Shown here: positions 54,117 to 64,000 of the stretch, piece after piece
How the letters are laid out: each line of letters starts with the position of its first letter
How positions within the stretch are numbered: position 1 is the stretch's first letter
Notes under the pieces: generated by a model
Seen by the model: the letters and a program-made list of their open reading frames with translations, nothing else
What the model was told of the DNA's origin: nothing
Database searches by the model: none
Assembly (NCBI GenBank): GCA_965226855.1
Contig: CBDDEE010000030.1
Span: forward strand, 1-64,000
Source: JAUXJB01 sp965226855
Lineage (GTDB): Bacteria; Myxococcota_A; UBA9160; SZUA-336
DNA: 64,000 nt
Direction of reading: 5' to 3'
Made by a program: the position numbers and the translations under genes

Positions 54117-54578
54117 TTAGCCCAGCGCGCTCTCCTGCTCGCTCTCCTGCGCGCTCTCCTGCTCGCTCTCCTGCTCGCTCTCCTGCGCGCTCTCCTGCGC
54201 GCTCTCCTGCTCGCTCTGCGGCTCGTCTTCCGACGCCACGACTTGGTCTCTGGCTAGCTCGCTCAGCTTCTTCGAAAGCGTGTTGAGCTTGCGGGAAAGC
54301 TTCTGGATCTCCGACTTGGACGCGATCCCGAAGGCATCGTAGAGCTGGGCTCGCCCGCGATCCACTTGCTCCTCGAAGTCCTTCCGAACCTGCTCGCTGC
54401 GCTTGTACACGGCGGTCTTGCGGACCTGGTCCCGGAGCTCCTCGCGCCGCTCGTTCCAGCTATTCTCGACGCGCCGCAGCTGATCGTCAAAGCGCTCGCG
54501 CAGCTCCTGGAGCTGATCGTCGAGGTTGCGGAACGCGTCGTTCAGGCGCTCGAAGCCGCTGTTGCTGGGCTCTGCCAC
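54117..54578 (-). CDS. Coiled-coil, phasin-like protein with Ser/Glu/Gln repeat tail
   Basis: 153 residues from GTG 54578, which has GGAGG seven bases upstream. A long charged helix (NLDDQLQELRERFDDQLRRVENSWNERREEL, then KTAVYKRSEQVRKDFEEQVDRGRAQLYDAF) is followed by KSEIQKLSRKLNTLSKKLSELA. The rest is an acidic tail of SEQE/SAQE repeats. The layout is like poly-hydroxyalkanoate granule-associated phasins, but no polymer synthesis genes are near. An ATG at 54614 is less likely. Function inferred weakly. Confidence 0.7.
   Translation of the reverse strand: MAEPSNSGFERLNDAFRNLDDQLQELRERFDDQLRRVENSWNERREELRDQVRKTAVYKRSEQVRKDFEEQVDRGRAQLYDAFGIASKSEIQKLSRKLNTLSKKLSELARDQVVASEDEPQSEQESAQESAQESEQESEQESAQESEQESALG
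54124..54222. repeat. 12-bp coding microsatellite-like repeats
   Basis: Units GCTCTCCTGCTC or GCTCTCCTGCGC repeat about eight times, encoding the SEQE/SAQE tail. Unit number is likely to vary between relatives. Confidence 0.8.
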
Positions 54579-54699
54579 GGTGTTTCCTCCGTCTGGATGG
54601 CGGCAAAATAACACGGTGCGTCATGCTGTCAAGCGACCGAGATACCGATTTAGAACCAGGTACTTAGGTGTAATTTTGCACGCGGTCTGACGCGCCTGG

Positions 54700-55704
54700 T
54701 CACCAGCGGATGAGCGCAGCCCCCCAGGTGAAGCCCGAGCCGAAGCCGCAGCACCCCAGCAGGTCGCCCGCCTCCAACCGCCCCGCTGCGACGCACTCAT
54801 CGAGCAGCATGGGGATGGAGGCGGCAGAGCAGTTTCCGAAGCGTTCGATGTTGCTGTAGACCTTCTCATCGGGAAGCCCGAGCTGGCCGGCCACGTACTC
54901 GTTGATGCGGAGGTTGGCCTGGTGGAAGAGGGCGAGGTCGAGATCCTCGACCTCGCAACCGTTGTGGTCGAGGGCCTCGCGCAGCACCTCGGGCATGCGT
55001 GTGACCGCGTGCTTGAACACGAAGCGCCCATCCATGTAAGGGAAGTGCCGACCCTCTTCGAGGAGCTTCTGGTCGATGCGCGGGTGGTAGACCGAGCCCG
55101 GCGCCTCGACCCAGAGGCGCTTCGCGTGCTTTCCCTCCGCGTGAAGGTGGACCGAGAGAATCCCACGCTCGGCGTCCTTCGACGGCTCGAGGACCACCGC
55201 CCCGGCCCCATCGCCGAAGATCACGCTGACATCGCGGCCCCGCGTACTGAAGTCGAGGCCGGTCGAGTGGACCTCCGCACCTACCACGAGCACACGCTCG
55301 TACTGACCCGAGGCGACGAACAGCTGCCCGACTTGCAGGGCATAGATGAAGCCTGTGCACTGTGAGCGCACGTCCATCGCAGGACAACCGGCGAGACCGA
55401 GTCGATCCTGCAGGAAGACAGAGATGCCCGGGAAGTCGTGGTGCGGCGAGAGCGAGGCCACGATGATCGCGTCCAGGTCGCTGGCGGTAATCCCCGCGGC
55501 GTCGATGGCCCGATCGGCTGCCTCCTTTGCCAGGTCCGCAGGGCCGACACCGGGATCCACGTGGTGACGTTCGACAATCCCGGTTCGCTTCCGGATCCAC
55601 TCGTCGGTCGTGTCCATGAGCTGCTCGAGATCCTTGTTCGTGACCACGCGGGGCGGGACAAACATCCCGGTTCCCGTGATCCGTACCCTGCGTAGCTCCT
55701 GCAC
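54700..55704 (-). CDS. fabH: Beta-ketoacyl-ACP synthase III
   Basis: 334 residues. The active-site Cys is in DVRSQCTGFIYALQ, the His in FHQANLRINEYV and the Asn in RFGNCSAASIPML. The start RITGTGMFVPPRVVTNKDLEQLMDTTDEWIRKRTGI is typical. It starts fatty-acid chains by joining acetyl-CoA or another acyl-CoA to malonyl-ACP. It may belong to a specialised pathway, since no other fatty-acid synthesis genes are adjacent. It shares its strand with hflX, and the two stops and starts are 3 bases apart, so they are likely co-transcribed. Confidence 0.95.
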   Translation of the reverse strand: MQELRRVRITGTGMFVPPRVVTNKDLEQLMDTTDEWIRKRTGIVERHHVDPGVGPADLAKEAADRAIDAAGITASDLDAIIVASLSPHHDFPGISVFLQDRLGLAGCPAMDVRSQCTGFIYALQVGQLFVASGQYERVLVVGAEVHSTGLDFSTRGRDVSVIFGDGAGAVVLEPSKDAERGILSVHLHAEGKHAKRLWVEAPGSVYHPRIDQKLLEEGRHFPYMDGRFVFKHAVTRMPEVLREALDHNGCEVEDLDLALFHQANLRINEYVAGQLGLPDEKVYSNIERFGNCSAASIPMLLDECVAAGRLEAGDLLGCCGFGSGFTWGAALIRW

Positions 55705-55707
55705 GGC

Positions 55708-57384
55708 TTAGCCCCGCGTGGCGAGGCGCAGGTCGTTCCCGGGCTCGCCCTGAAAAATCATTGGCTCGAGGTGCTGGAGCATCGCTTCGATCCCAGTACG
55801 GTCGAGCGCCGAGATCGACACCCCGCCCAGCAGACGTGCCAGGGCCGCGACTTCATCCGGAGCGACGAGGTCGGACTTGTTCAGCACGAGGCACTCCGGC
55901 TTGTCTCCCAGACCGAGCTCTTCCAGGATATCGCGCACGGCCGCGATCTGATCCTCCACGGACGGGCTGCTCGCGTCTACGACGTGGAGCAGCACGCTGG
56001 CCTCGCGAATCTCTTCTAGCGTCGCCTTGAATCCGGCGATGAGATCCGGCGGCAGGTCGCGAATGAACCCCACCGTATCGGTGATGATCACCTCGCGCTC
56101 GCGGGGGAAGCGCAGGCGGCGCGACGACGGGTCGACGGTGGCGAAGAGCTTGTCCTCGACGAGCACCTGGCTATTCGTCATCCGGTTGAGCAGAGTCGAC
56201 TTCCCCGCGTTCGTGTAGCCCACGATGGAGAGGACGGGCAGCCCACCGCGACTGCGGCGGGCGCGCTGCGTGGCGCGCTGCTTGGCCACTGCGCCGAGCA
56301 TTCGATCGAGCTGCCGAATGCGATCGCGCACCCGACGCCGATCGACTTCCAGCCGGGACTCGCCGGGGCCGCGGCCGCCGATCCCACCCGCCAGGCGACT
56401 CATCGACTCCCCCTTGCCGGTCAGGCGCGGCAGCCGGTAGCGCAGCTGAGCCAGCTCCACCTGCAGGCGCCCCTCCTTGCTCTGGGCGTGCTGCGCGAAG
56501 ATGTCGAGGATCAGCTGAGAGCGGTCCACGATCCGCTCCTCGACCAGGTCCGTGATGTGCCGCAGCTGTGCCGGCGTCAGGTCGCGGTCGAAGAGCACGA
56601 GCCCCGCGCCGCGCTGCCAGGCGCGGATCACGATGTCGCGCATCTTCCCCTTGCCGACCAGGTAGCGCGGATCGGGCTTCGCCCGACTCTGCGCCACACA
56701 ATCCACGACCACGACGCCTGCGGTCCTGGCGAGCTCGCGCATCTCCTCGAGTCGCTCCTCTGCCCGCGGATCCCGCCCGAGCGCAACGCTGACGAGCACA
56801 GCGCGCTCGCCCTTTTCCTGCTTCGAAACGCCACGCTGCGCCTGCCCGAAGCGGTCTTCGAGATCGTCGATCCACTCCAAGAAGTCGAAGTCGAGTCGCG
56901 CCGGGTGGACGCGCTCGTGGCGATCGACCAGCCCATCCGAATCGTCGGGTGGCCGCAGCGAGGCGTAATCGACGAGCCGGGGAAAGCCGTCGTCGCCTAC
57001 CAGGATCGCGGCGCTGGCGTCCAGGCGCAGCAGGCTGAGGTCGGTGAGATCGTCGCGGGTGAGCCCCTCCCCGCTGAGATGAGTGTGGATGAAGCGCAGA
57101 CCTCGGAAGCGCCCGGTGCCGCCGCGCACGCGACGGAAGTCGGGCAGCTCGATCCCCAGCGCATCGCCGATCGCGACGTACTCGACGCGGCCCGCGCGTG
57201 ACACGAGTGCACCGATCCGGCGGCCGATCTCCGCCGAGAGCTCGGAGAGCTGGCGGGCGAACTCCGGCGACACCAGCGCGTTGCGCGGGAGCCGGCGTTT
57301 GTAGAGGTTCTTCAGGCGGCGAAGCTCGCTCGCCCTGAGACCGTAGGTCTGACCGTGAAGCTCGGAGATTGCCTCCCCCTTCAT
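55708..57384 (-). CDS. hflX: GTPase HflX
   Basis: 558 residues, the long form. The N-terminal part carries LRRLKNLYKRRLPRNALVSPEFARQLSELSAEIGRRIG, then an HflX domain (DCVAQSRAKPDPRYLVGKGKMRD, LFDRDLTPAQLRHITDLV, RLAGGIGGRGPGESRLEVDRRRVRDRI). The G domain has GYTNAGKSTLLNRMT (G1), DTVGFIRDLPPDLI (G3) and LVLNKSDLV (G4). HflX splits stalled ribosomes. Stop is TAG at 55708, just 3 bases from the fabH start. Secure. Confidence 0.97.
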   Translation of the reverse strand: MKGEAISELHGQTYGLRASELRRLKNLYKRRLPRNALVSPEFARQLSELSAEIGRRIGALVSRAGRVEYVAIGDALGIELPDFRRVRGGTGRFRGLRFIHTHLSGEGLTRDDLTDLSLLRLDASAAILVGDDGFPRLVDYASLRPPDDSDGLVDRHERVHPARLDFDFLEWIDDLEDRFGQAQRGVSKQEKGERAVLVSVALGRDPRAEERLEEMRELARTAGVVVVDCVAQSRAKPDPRYLVGKGKMRDIVIRAWQRGAGLVLFDRDLTPAQLRHITDLVEERIVDRSQLILDIFAQHAQSKEGRLQVELAQLRYRLPRLTGKGESMSRLAGGIGGRGPGESRLEVDRRRVRDRIRQLDRMLGAVAKQRATQRARRSRGGLPVLSIVGYTNAGKSTLLNRMTNSQVLVEDKLFATVDPSSRRLRFPREREVIITDTVGFIRDLPPDLIAGFKATLEEIREASVLLHVVDASSPSVEDQIAAVRDILEELGLGDKPECLVLNKSDLVAPDEVAALARLLGGVSISALDRTGIEAMLQHLEPMIFQGEPGNDLRLATRG

Positions 57385-57474
57385 GGGCCGCGAGCGCGCT
57401 GCGGACTCTTCTTTTCGCAGCCCCAGAGTGACTGTACGGACGCGCGGAAGCGCGGGTCAAGTAGAGTGTGGCCC

Positions 57475-58497
57475 ATGACGCAGCCGGACGTCAGTGTCGT
57501 CATGCCGGTCAGGAACGCAGCCGAGACGCTCCAGACGGCGCTCGCCTCCGTGCTCACCAGTCGAGAGGTGGAGCTCGAGCTAATCTGCATCGATGACGGG
57601 TCCGACGATGCGAGCGCGAAGCTCCTCGACGAGGCGGCGGCCCGAGACCGGCGCCTCCGCGTGATCCACACGCCTCGCAGAGGCATCGTGCCTGCCCTCA
57701 ACACCGGGCTCGAACACGCGCGCGCCCCCCTGGTGGCGCGGATGGACGCAGACGACGAGGTGCTGCCCGAGCGTCTCTCGGCTCAGGCCGAGCATCTCGA
57801 GCGCCACCCGCAGCATTGCCTGGTCGGCTGCCAGGTCGAGTGCTTCCGGCGCGGCGGACTCGGCGAGGGCTACCGGATCTACGAGGAGTGGGTGAACCGC
57901 CTGGTGGAGCCGGAAGAGATCGTGCGCCAGGTCTTCGTGGAGTGCCCGATCCCGCACCCCACGTGGACTTTTCGTCGCGACGTGATCCGCGAGCTCGGAG
58001 GCTATCGCGAGCGGGGCTGGCCTGAGGACCTGGACCTGCTCTACCGGATCCTGGAGTCGGGTGCGGGCGTCGGAAAGCTCGGCCGGGTGCTGCACCGCTG
58101 GCGCGATCACCCCGGGCGCATGTCGCGCGTCGCTCCCGCCTACCGGCGCGAGGCCTTCGCGCGCGTCAAGGCCCACTATCTGCCAAGGCTTCACCCGATG
58201 CCCGCCGTCGTCGTATGGGGGGCCGGGCGCACCGGTCGCCGCCTGGTCCGGCTGCTCCAGGCCGAGGGACTTTCGACCCGCGCCCTGCTCGACGTGAACC
58301 CGCGCAAGATCGGCACTACGTGGCTGGGGATCCCCGTGTTCTCCCCCGACCGGCTCACGACACGAATGGCCTCCTGGCGAGACGAGGGACTCCGCCTGCT
58401 CGTAGCAGTGGCGAGCCGGGGAGCACGTGACGAGATTCGTGCGCACCTCCACGCGCGCGAGCTGCGCGAGGGCGAGGACTTCCTCGTGGTGGCATGA
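57475..58497 (+). CDS. Family 2 glycosyltransferase with C-terminal Rossmann-like domain
   Basis: 340 residues from ATG 57475. The N-terminal GT-A domain shows VSVVMPVRNAAETLQTALASVL, ELICIDDGSDD, ARAPLVARMDADDEVLPERL (DxD-type metal site) and PTWTFRRDVIRELGGYRERGWPEDLDLL. The C-terminal ~100 residues look like a Rossmann fold: VVVWGAGRTGRRLVRLLQAEGLSTRALLDVNPRKIG, as in sugar acetyltransferase or nucleotide-sugar-linked proteins. It transfers a sugar, likely in envelope glycan synthesis. Glycosyltransferase, glmU, glmS and a helicase follow on the same strand. The fusion is unusual but clear. Confidence 0.9.
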   Translation: MTQPDVSVVMPVRNAAETLQTALASVLTSREVELELICIDDGSDDASAKLLDEAAARDRRLRVIHTPRRGIVPALNTGLEHARAPLVARMDADDEVLPERLSAQAEHLERHPQHCLVGCQVECFRRGGLGEGYRIYEEWVNRLVEPEEIVRQVFVECPIPHPTWTFRRDVIRELGGYRERGWPEDLDLLYRILESGAGVGKLGRVLHRWRDHPGRMSRVAPAYRREAFARVKAHYLPRLHPMPAVVVWGAGRTGRRLVRLLQAEGLSTRALLDVNPRKIGTTWLGIPVFSPDRLTTRMASWRDEGLRLLVAVASRGARDEIRAHLHARELREGEDFLVVA

Positions 58498-58552
58498 GCG
58501 GGACGCCGGTACCCTCAGACCTCTTGCCCCCCATCCGAACCGAGGAGACGTG

Positions 58553-59944
58553 ATGGCCGCAGGAGAGCTCGCGCTGATCATCCTGGCCGCGGGGGAAGGT
58601 ACGCGCATGCGCTCGCGTCTGCCGAAAGTGCTCCACCCGGTGTGCGGGCGCCCGATCCTGCTGCACGCACTCCGCCTTGGCCGCGAGGTCGGCGCGAAAC
58701 GGATCGTCGTGGTCGTGGGGAGCGGCGAGGAGAAGCTGCGCGAGGCGCTCGCGGGCGAGGAGGTCGAGCTCGTCCGCCAGACGGAGCAGCTCGGCACGGG
58801 CCACGCCGCGCTGCAGACTCGCTCTCTCCTGCACGAGCACGCCGGGCCCATCCTGGTCATGAACGGGGACCACCCGCTGCTCCGCCCCCAGAGCCTGTCC
58901 GGGCTCCTGGACTGCTACCGCGCGCAGTCGGCGGACCTCGCGCTCCTCGTAGCCGAGTCGCCCGAGCCAGATGCCTACGGCCGGGTCGTGCGCGGAGCCG
59001 ACGGCCGACCCGAGCGGATCGTCGAGGCGCTAGACGCGCCGAGCGAGATCCGCGCCATCCGCGAGGTGAACCTCGGGGTCTACGTGGCTGATGCGGAGCT
59101 TCTCTTCCCGTCGCTCGAGCAGATCGATTCTGCGAACCAGAAGGGAGAGTTCTATCTGACCGACATGGTCGAGCAGGCGTCGAGCTGTGGACGCCGCGTC
59201 GAGAGCCATGCGGTGGAAGACTGGGACGAGGCGCTCGGTGTGAACACGCGAGCCGAGCTGGCGCGGGCAGAGGCCTGTCTGCGCGAGCGCATCGCGCTGC
59301 ACTGGATGCGCGAGGGCGTGACCTTGATCGACCCGGCGCAGACCTACATCGAGGCCGACGTGGAGATCGGACCCGACACCGTGGTCGCACCGGGCACGAT
59401 GCTACGCGGCGCAACCCGGATCGGCGCGGGTTGCCAGATCGACGCGGGCTGCGTCGTCGACGACTCGACGCTCGGCGATGGCGTCTCGCTCAAGCCACAC
59501 TGCTTCGTCGAGCAGGCGGTGATCGGCAACGACTGCGAGGTGGGTCCCTCCGCTCACCTGCGTCCCGGAGCGGAGCTCGCCGATCTTGTGCGCGTCGGCA
59601 ACTTCGTGGAGGTCAAGAACTCGAGAATCGGGCGCGGCACGAAGGCTGACCATCTCTCTTACATCGGAGACGCCGACGTGGGATCCGACGTCACGATCGG
59701 CTGCGGCGCGATCACCGTGAACTACGACGGAATCGCGAAGCATCGCACAACGATCGGCGATCGTGCGTTCGTGGGCTGCAACGCGAACCTGATCGCGCCC
59801 GTAGAGGTCGAGCCAGAGGCCTACGTCGCCGCCGGCTCGACGATCACCAAGCAGGTTCCAGGGGCTGCACTCGCCGTCGCCCGCGCACGCCAGCGCAACA
59901 TCGAGGGCTGGCGCAAGCGGCGCTTCGGCTCCGACGACGACTAG
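58553..59944 (+). CDS. glmU: Bifunctional UDP-GlcNAc synthase GlmU
   Basis: 463 residues from ATG 58553 with GAGGAG upstream. The uridyltransferase domain has LIILAAGEGTRMRSRLPKVLHPVCG, QLGTGHAALQT, MNGDHPLL and EVNLGVYVADA. A left-handed beta-helix acetyltransferase domain follows, with IGAGCQIDAGCVVDDSTLGDG, HLRPGAELADLVRVGNFVEVKNSRIGRGTKADHLSYIGDADVG and ITVNYDGIAKHRTTIG. It makes UDP-GlcNAc from GlcN-1-P. glmS follows after 11 bases, an arrangement seen in many bacteria. Confidence 0.98.
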   Translation: MAAGELALIILAAGEGTRMRSRLPKVLHPVCGRPILLHALRLGREVGAKRIVVVVGSGEEKLREALAGEEVELVRQTEQLGTGHAALQTRSLLHEHAGPILVMNGDHPLLRPQSLSGLLDCYRAQSADLALLVAESPEPDAYGRVVRGADGRPERIVEALDAPSEIRAIREVNLGVYVADAELLFPSLEQIDSANQKGEFYLTDMVEQASSCGRRVESHAVEDWDEALGVNTRAELARAEACLRERIALHWMREGVTLIDPAQTYIEADVEIGPDTVVAPGTMLRGATRIGAGCQIDAGCVVDDSTLGDGVSLKPHCFVEQAVIGNDCEVGPSAHLRPGAELADLVRVGNFVEVKNSRIGRGTKADHLSYIGDADVGSDVTIGCGAITVNYDGIAKHRTTIGDRAFVGCNANLIAPVEVEPEAYVAAGSTITKQVPGAALAVARARQRNIEGWRKRRFGSDDD

Positions 59945-59955
59945 AGGAGAGAGCT

Positions 59956-61788
<1,833 letters not shown>

Positions 61789-61794
61789 TCCCTC

Positions 61795-64000
61795 TTGGCG
61801 GGCAGCGAGCAGATCGTCTCCGGACTGAATCCAGAGCAGCGCAAGGCGGTTCAGCACACCGAGGGTCCCCTGCTCGTACTCGCCGGCGCCGGCAGCGGCA
61901 AGACCCGCATGCTCACGCACCGGATCGCCTGGCTGATCGAGACGGGCAAGGCGCGGCCGTGGGAGATCCTCGCGGTCACGTTCACGAACAAGGCCGCGCG
62001 GGAGATGCGAGAGCGCGTATACGCGCTGCTCGACGACGAGACCAGGGGAGTCTGGGTCGCGACCTTCCACTCGACGTGCGTGCGGATCCTGCGCCGTGAC
62101 ATCTCGCAGCTCGGCTACGAGTCGAACTTCGCGATCTACGACCAAGCCGATTCGCTACACCTGGTCAAGCGTGTGCTGCGCAGTCTGAAGATCAACGAGA
62201 AGGCGTACCCGCCCGCCGGCGTGCGCGCTCAGATCGATCGCCTGAAGAATCGAGGGCTACTGCCCGCCGATCTGGCCGGCCAGGCCGGCTTCGAGGTACA
62301 GCAGATCGGAGACATCTACCAGCGCTACCAAACCGAGCTGCGTCGCTCGAACGCCCTCGACTTCGGCGACCTCATCTTGCTGACCACCCGACTCTTCCAG
62401 AGCTATCCCGGCGTGCTCGCGGCCTACCAGCGGCGCTGGGGCTACGTGCTGGTCGACGAATACCAGGATACGAATCCAATCCAGTATCAGTTCCTCCGTC
62501 TGCTCACCGCGGACCACCGCAACCTCTGCGTGGTCGGGGACGAAGACCAGTCCATCTACGCCTTTCGCCAGGCCGATATCCGCAACATCCTCGACTTCGA
62601 GAGGGACTTCCCCGGTGCGGCCGTGGTGCGCCTGGAGCGGAACTATCGCTCGACCCAGGCGATCCTCGATGCCGCCAGCGCCGTGGTGGCGCACAACGTG
62701 GACCGCAAGGGGAAAAAACTATACACGGACAGGGCCGGTGGCGAGCCCGTTCGCTTCTACGAGGCGGCGGACGAGCGTGCGGAGGCGGCTTACGTCGTAG
62801 GAGACCTGTTGCGCTTGCGCGAGTCTGGAACGCCGCTCCACGACAGTGCGATCTTCTACCGCACACACGCGCAGTCGCGACCACTGGAAGAAGAGCTGCT
62901 CAAGTACAACGTTCCCTACGTCGTGGTGGGCGGGACCCGCTTCTACGACCGGGCGGAAGTCAAGGACGCGCTGGCCTACCTGCGCGTGCTCAACAACCCC
63001 GGCGACGCGGAGAGCCTGCTGCGGATCATCAACACTCCGACACGAGGCATCGGGCGCACCACCGTGGAGCGTATCCTGGCCATAGCGCAGGAGACCCAGT
63101 CGAGTGTATGGGAGGCGCTCGAGCAAGCGAACAGCGAGCAGCTCCTGCGCGGCGCGCCAGCCCGCTCCGTGGAACGCTTCCTAACGCTGATCAAAGAGCT
63201 GCGCGCGTACGACCCCGGCGACTCGATCGAGCAGCTCCTCGCCTACGTGCTGGATCGCAGCGGCTACCTGCAGAAGCTCGAGCACGAGGGCACGCTCGAA
63301 GCTGAGGTTCGCGCCGAGAACCTGAAGGAGCTCCTCTCCGCGATCGAGGAGTTCGAGCGCCAGAACCGTGAGGAGCTCGTGGAGGACGAGCTCGGAGAGG
63401 AACGAAGCCTCCTCGATCTCTTCCTGGAGCAGGTAACGCTACTTTCCGAGGCCGACACGCTGGAAGAGGGAGAAGATCGGATCGCGCTCATGACCGTCCA
63501 CGTCGCGAAGGGTCTCGAGTATCCGAACGTGTTCATCGTGGGCATGGAGGAGCATCTCTTCCCCCACTTCGCTTCTCTGGACGACCCAGCGGCCTTGGAG
63601 GAAGAGCGGCGTATCTGTTACGTGGGAATGACGCGCGCCGAGTCGCGGCTGACACTCACCAACGCAGTCATGCGGCGGATGCACGGCTCGATCCGCTACA
63701 ACGAACCCAGTCGCTTCCTGTCCGAGATCCCAGCCGATCTGATCAGTGGGCCGCTCCCCAGAGCAGGCAGTCGGGCGCCGGTGCTGCCGGCTCCGCTGCG
63801 AGAGAGGACTTTGGACGAGCACTCTGGTATCACCGTGGACTACAGTGAGGGCCAGTGGGGGACCGACGAGCTCCCGCCTCTGGAACAGGACATGCGCGTG
63901 GAGCATCCGATCTTCGGTGCTGGCACGATCCAGCGGGTGGAGGGCGCCGGGGAGTCCACAAAGCTCAGGATACGATTTGATCGAGTCGGCATGAAGACCA
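61795..64000 (+). CDS. pcrA: UvrD/PcrA-type ATP-dependent DNA helicase (cut by right edge)
   Basis: The reading frame is open to the window end. It begins after the glmS stop at TTG 61795, with no other nearby start, so TTG is the likely start. Motifs: Q-motif LNPEQRKAVQHTEG, Walker A AGAGSGKTRMLTHRI, TFTNKAAREM, DFGDLILLT, Walker B VLVDEYQDTNPIQY, GDEDQSIYAFRQAD, LERNYRST, LMTVHVAKGLEYPNVFI and YVGMTRA. Superfamily 1 helicase, about 740 residues visible, used in DNA repair and replication. The end, with EHPIFGAGTIQRVEG, resembles the C-terminal region of PcrA. It lies 6 bases after glmS, probably the last member of the operon. Confidence 0.95.
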   Translation, partial: MAGSEQIVSGLNPEQRKAVQHTEGPLLVLAGAGSGKTRMLTHRIAWLIETGKARPWEILAVTFTNKAAREMRERVYALLDDETRGVWVATFHSTCVRILRRDISQLGYESNFAIYDQADSLHLVKRVLRSLKINEKAYPPAGVRAQIDRLKNRGLLPADLAGQAGFEVQQIGDIYQRYQTELRRSNALDFGDLILLTTRLFQSYPGVLAAYQRRWGYVLVDEYQDTNPIQYQFLRLLTADHRNLCVVGDEDQSIYAFRQADIRNILDFERDFPGAAVVRLERNYRSTQAILDAASAVVAHNVDRKGKKLYTDRAGGEPVRFYEAADERAEAAYVVGDLLRLRESGTPLHDSAIFYRTHAQSRPLEEELLKYNVPYVVVGGTRFYDRAEVKDALAYLRVLNNPGDAESLLRIINTPTRGIGRTTVERILAIAQETQSSVWEALEQANSEQLLRGAPARSVERFLTLIKELRAYDPGDSIEQLLAYVLDRSGYLQKLEHEGTLEAEVRAENLKELLSAIEEFERQNREELVEDELGEERSLLDLFLEQVTLLSEADTLEEGEDRIALMTVHVAKGLEYPNVFIVGMEEHLFPHFASLDDPAALEEERRICYVGMTRAESRLTLTNAVMRRMHGSIRYNEPSRFLSEIPADLISGPLPRAGSRAPVLPAPLRERTLDEHSGITVDYSEGQWGTDELPPLEQDMRVEHPIFGAGTIQRVEGAGESTKLRIRFDRVGMKT

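Noticed and set aside
54104..54286. Plus-strand Arg/Ser/Pro repeat protein
   Set aside because: Antisense shadow of the SEQE repeat tail.
59945..59955. glmS ribozyme
   Set aside because: Only 11 bases lie between glmU and glmS, so there is no room for the ribozyme.

Overview
The window is high-GC, gene-dense bacterial DNA. Two traits fit an uncultured deltaproteobacterium-like lineage (Myxococcota or Binatota style), though the phylum is inference: many acyl-CoA and aldehyde dehydrogenases with outer-membrane lipid-transport genes, and a PEP-CTERM surface protein. No rRNA or tRNA gene was seen, and no CRISPR array.

Layout. Positions 1-1650 hold a partial SPFH/prohibitin gene, a VOC protein and a secreted carboxymuconolactone-decarboxylase (CMD) family protein. 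Positions 1963-6136 are a nest of insertion sequences. An intact IS5-type element abuts an IS1182-like element, and the transposase of the latter is split by an IS256-type element; target duplications are visible for each. An IS110 transposase remnant follows. Positions 7209-12072 carry an SDR, an acyl-CoA dehydrogenase and two TPR lipoproteins. Positions 12000-16522 are a scrambled locus: the head and three copies of the tail of a class III adenylate cyclase/ATPase/TPR gene lie around two plus-strand RCC1-like genes, one complete with a PEP-CTERM anchor. Positions 16818-19399 look like a phage or mobile remnant (SET-domain protein, TOPRIM-like protein).

Positions 20.4-26.0 kb and 37.7-41.3 kb share three collinear duplicated blocks (fumC start, P-loop ATPase end, xdhC pair). 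The first copy is decayed. Between them lie TenA, Rieske, aldehyde dehydrogenases, SelO, SufT, pterin dehydratase, peroxiredoxin, EthD and a molybdopterin oxidoreductase. At 35947-36510 a CMD/AhpD-like gene has an in-frame TGA exactly where the second cysteine of its CxxC motif should be. A bacterial SECIS-type hairpin with a GGTC loop follows it, so this is a strong selenoprotein candidate and the most interesting finding here.

Positions 41.6-47.3 kb hold a metallo-beta-lactamase-fold hydrolase, a FadL-type porin, a frameshifted OprO/P-type porin with an acidic Pro/Glu repeat spacer, and a tyrosine recombinase whose 3' end was altered by a 19-bp tandem duplication. From 47.6 kb to the right edge the DNA is an ordinary conserved chromosome: ACT-domain regulator, FAD oxidoreductase, mutS2, murQ, gcdH, a coiled-coil protein, fabH, hflX, then a probable operon of glycosyltransferase, glmU, glmS and a UvrD/PcrA helicase cut by the window end. 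The glmU/glmS pair makes UDP-GlcNAc, and murQ recycles a cell-wall sugar.
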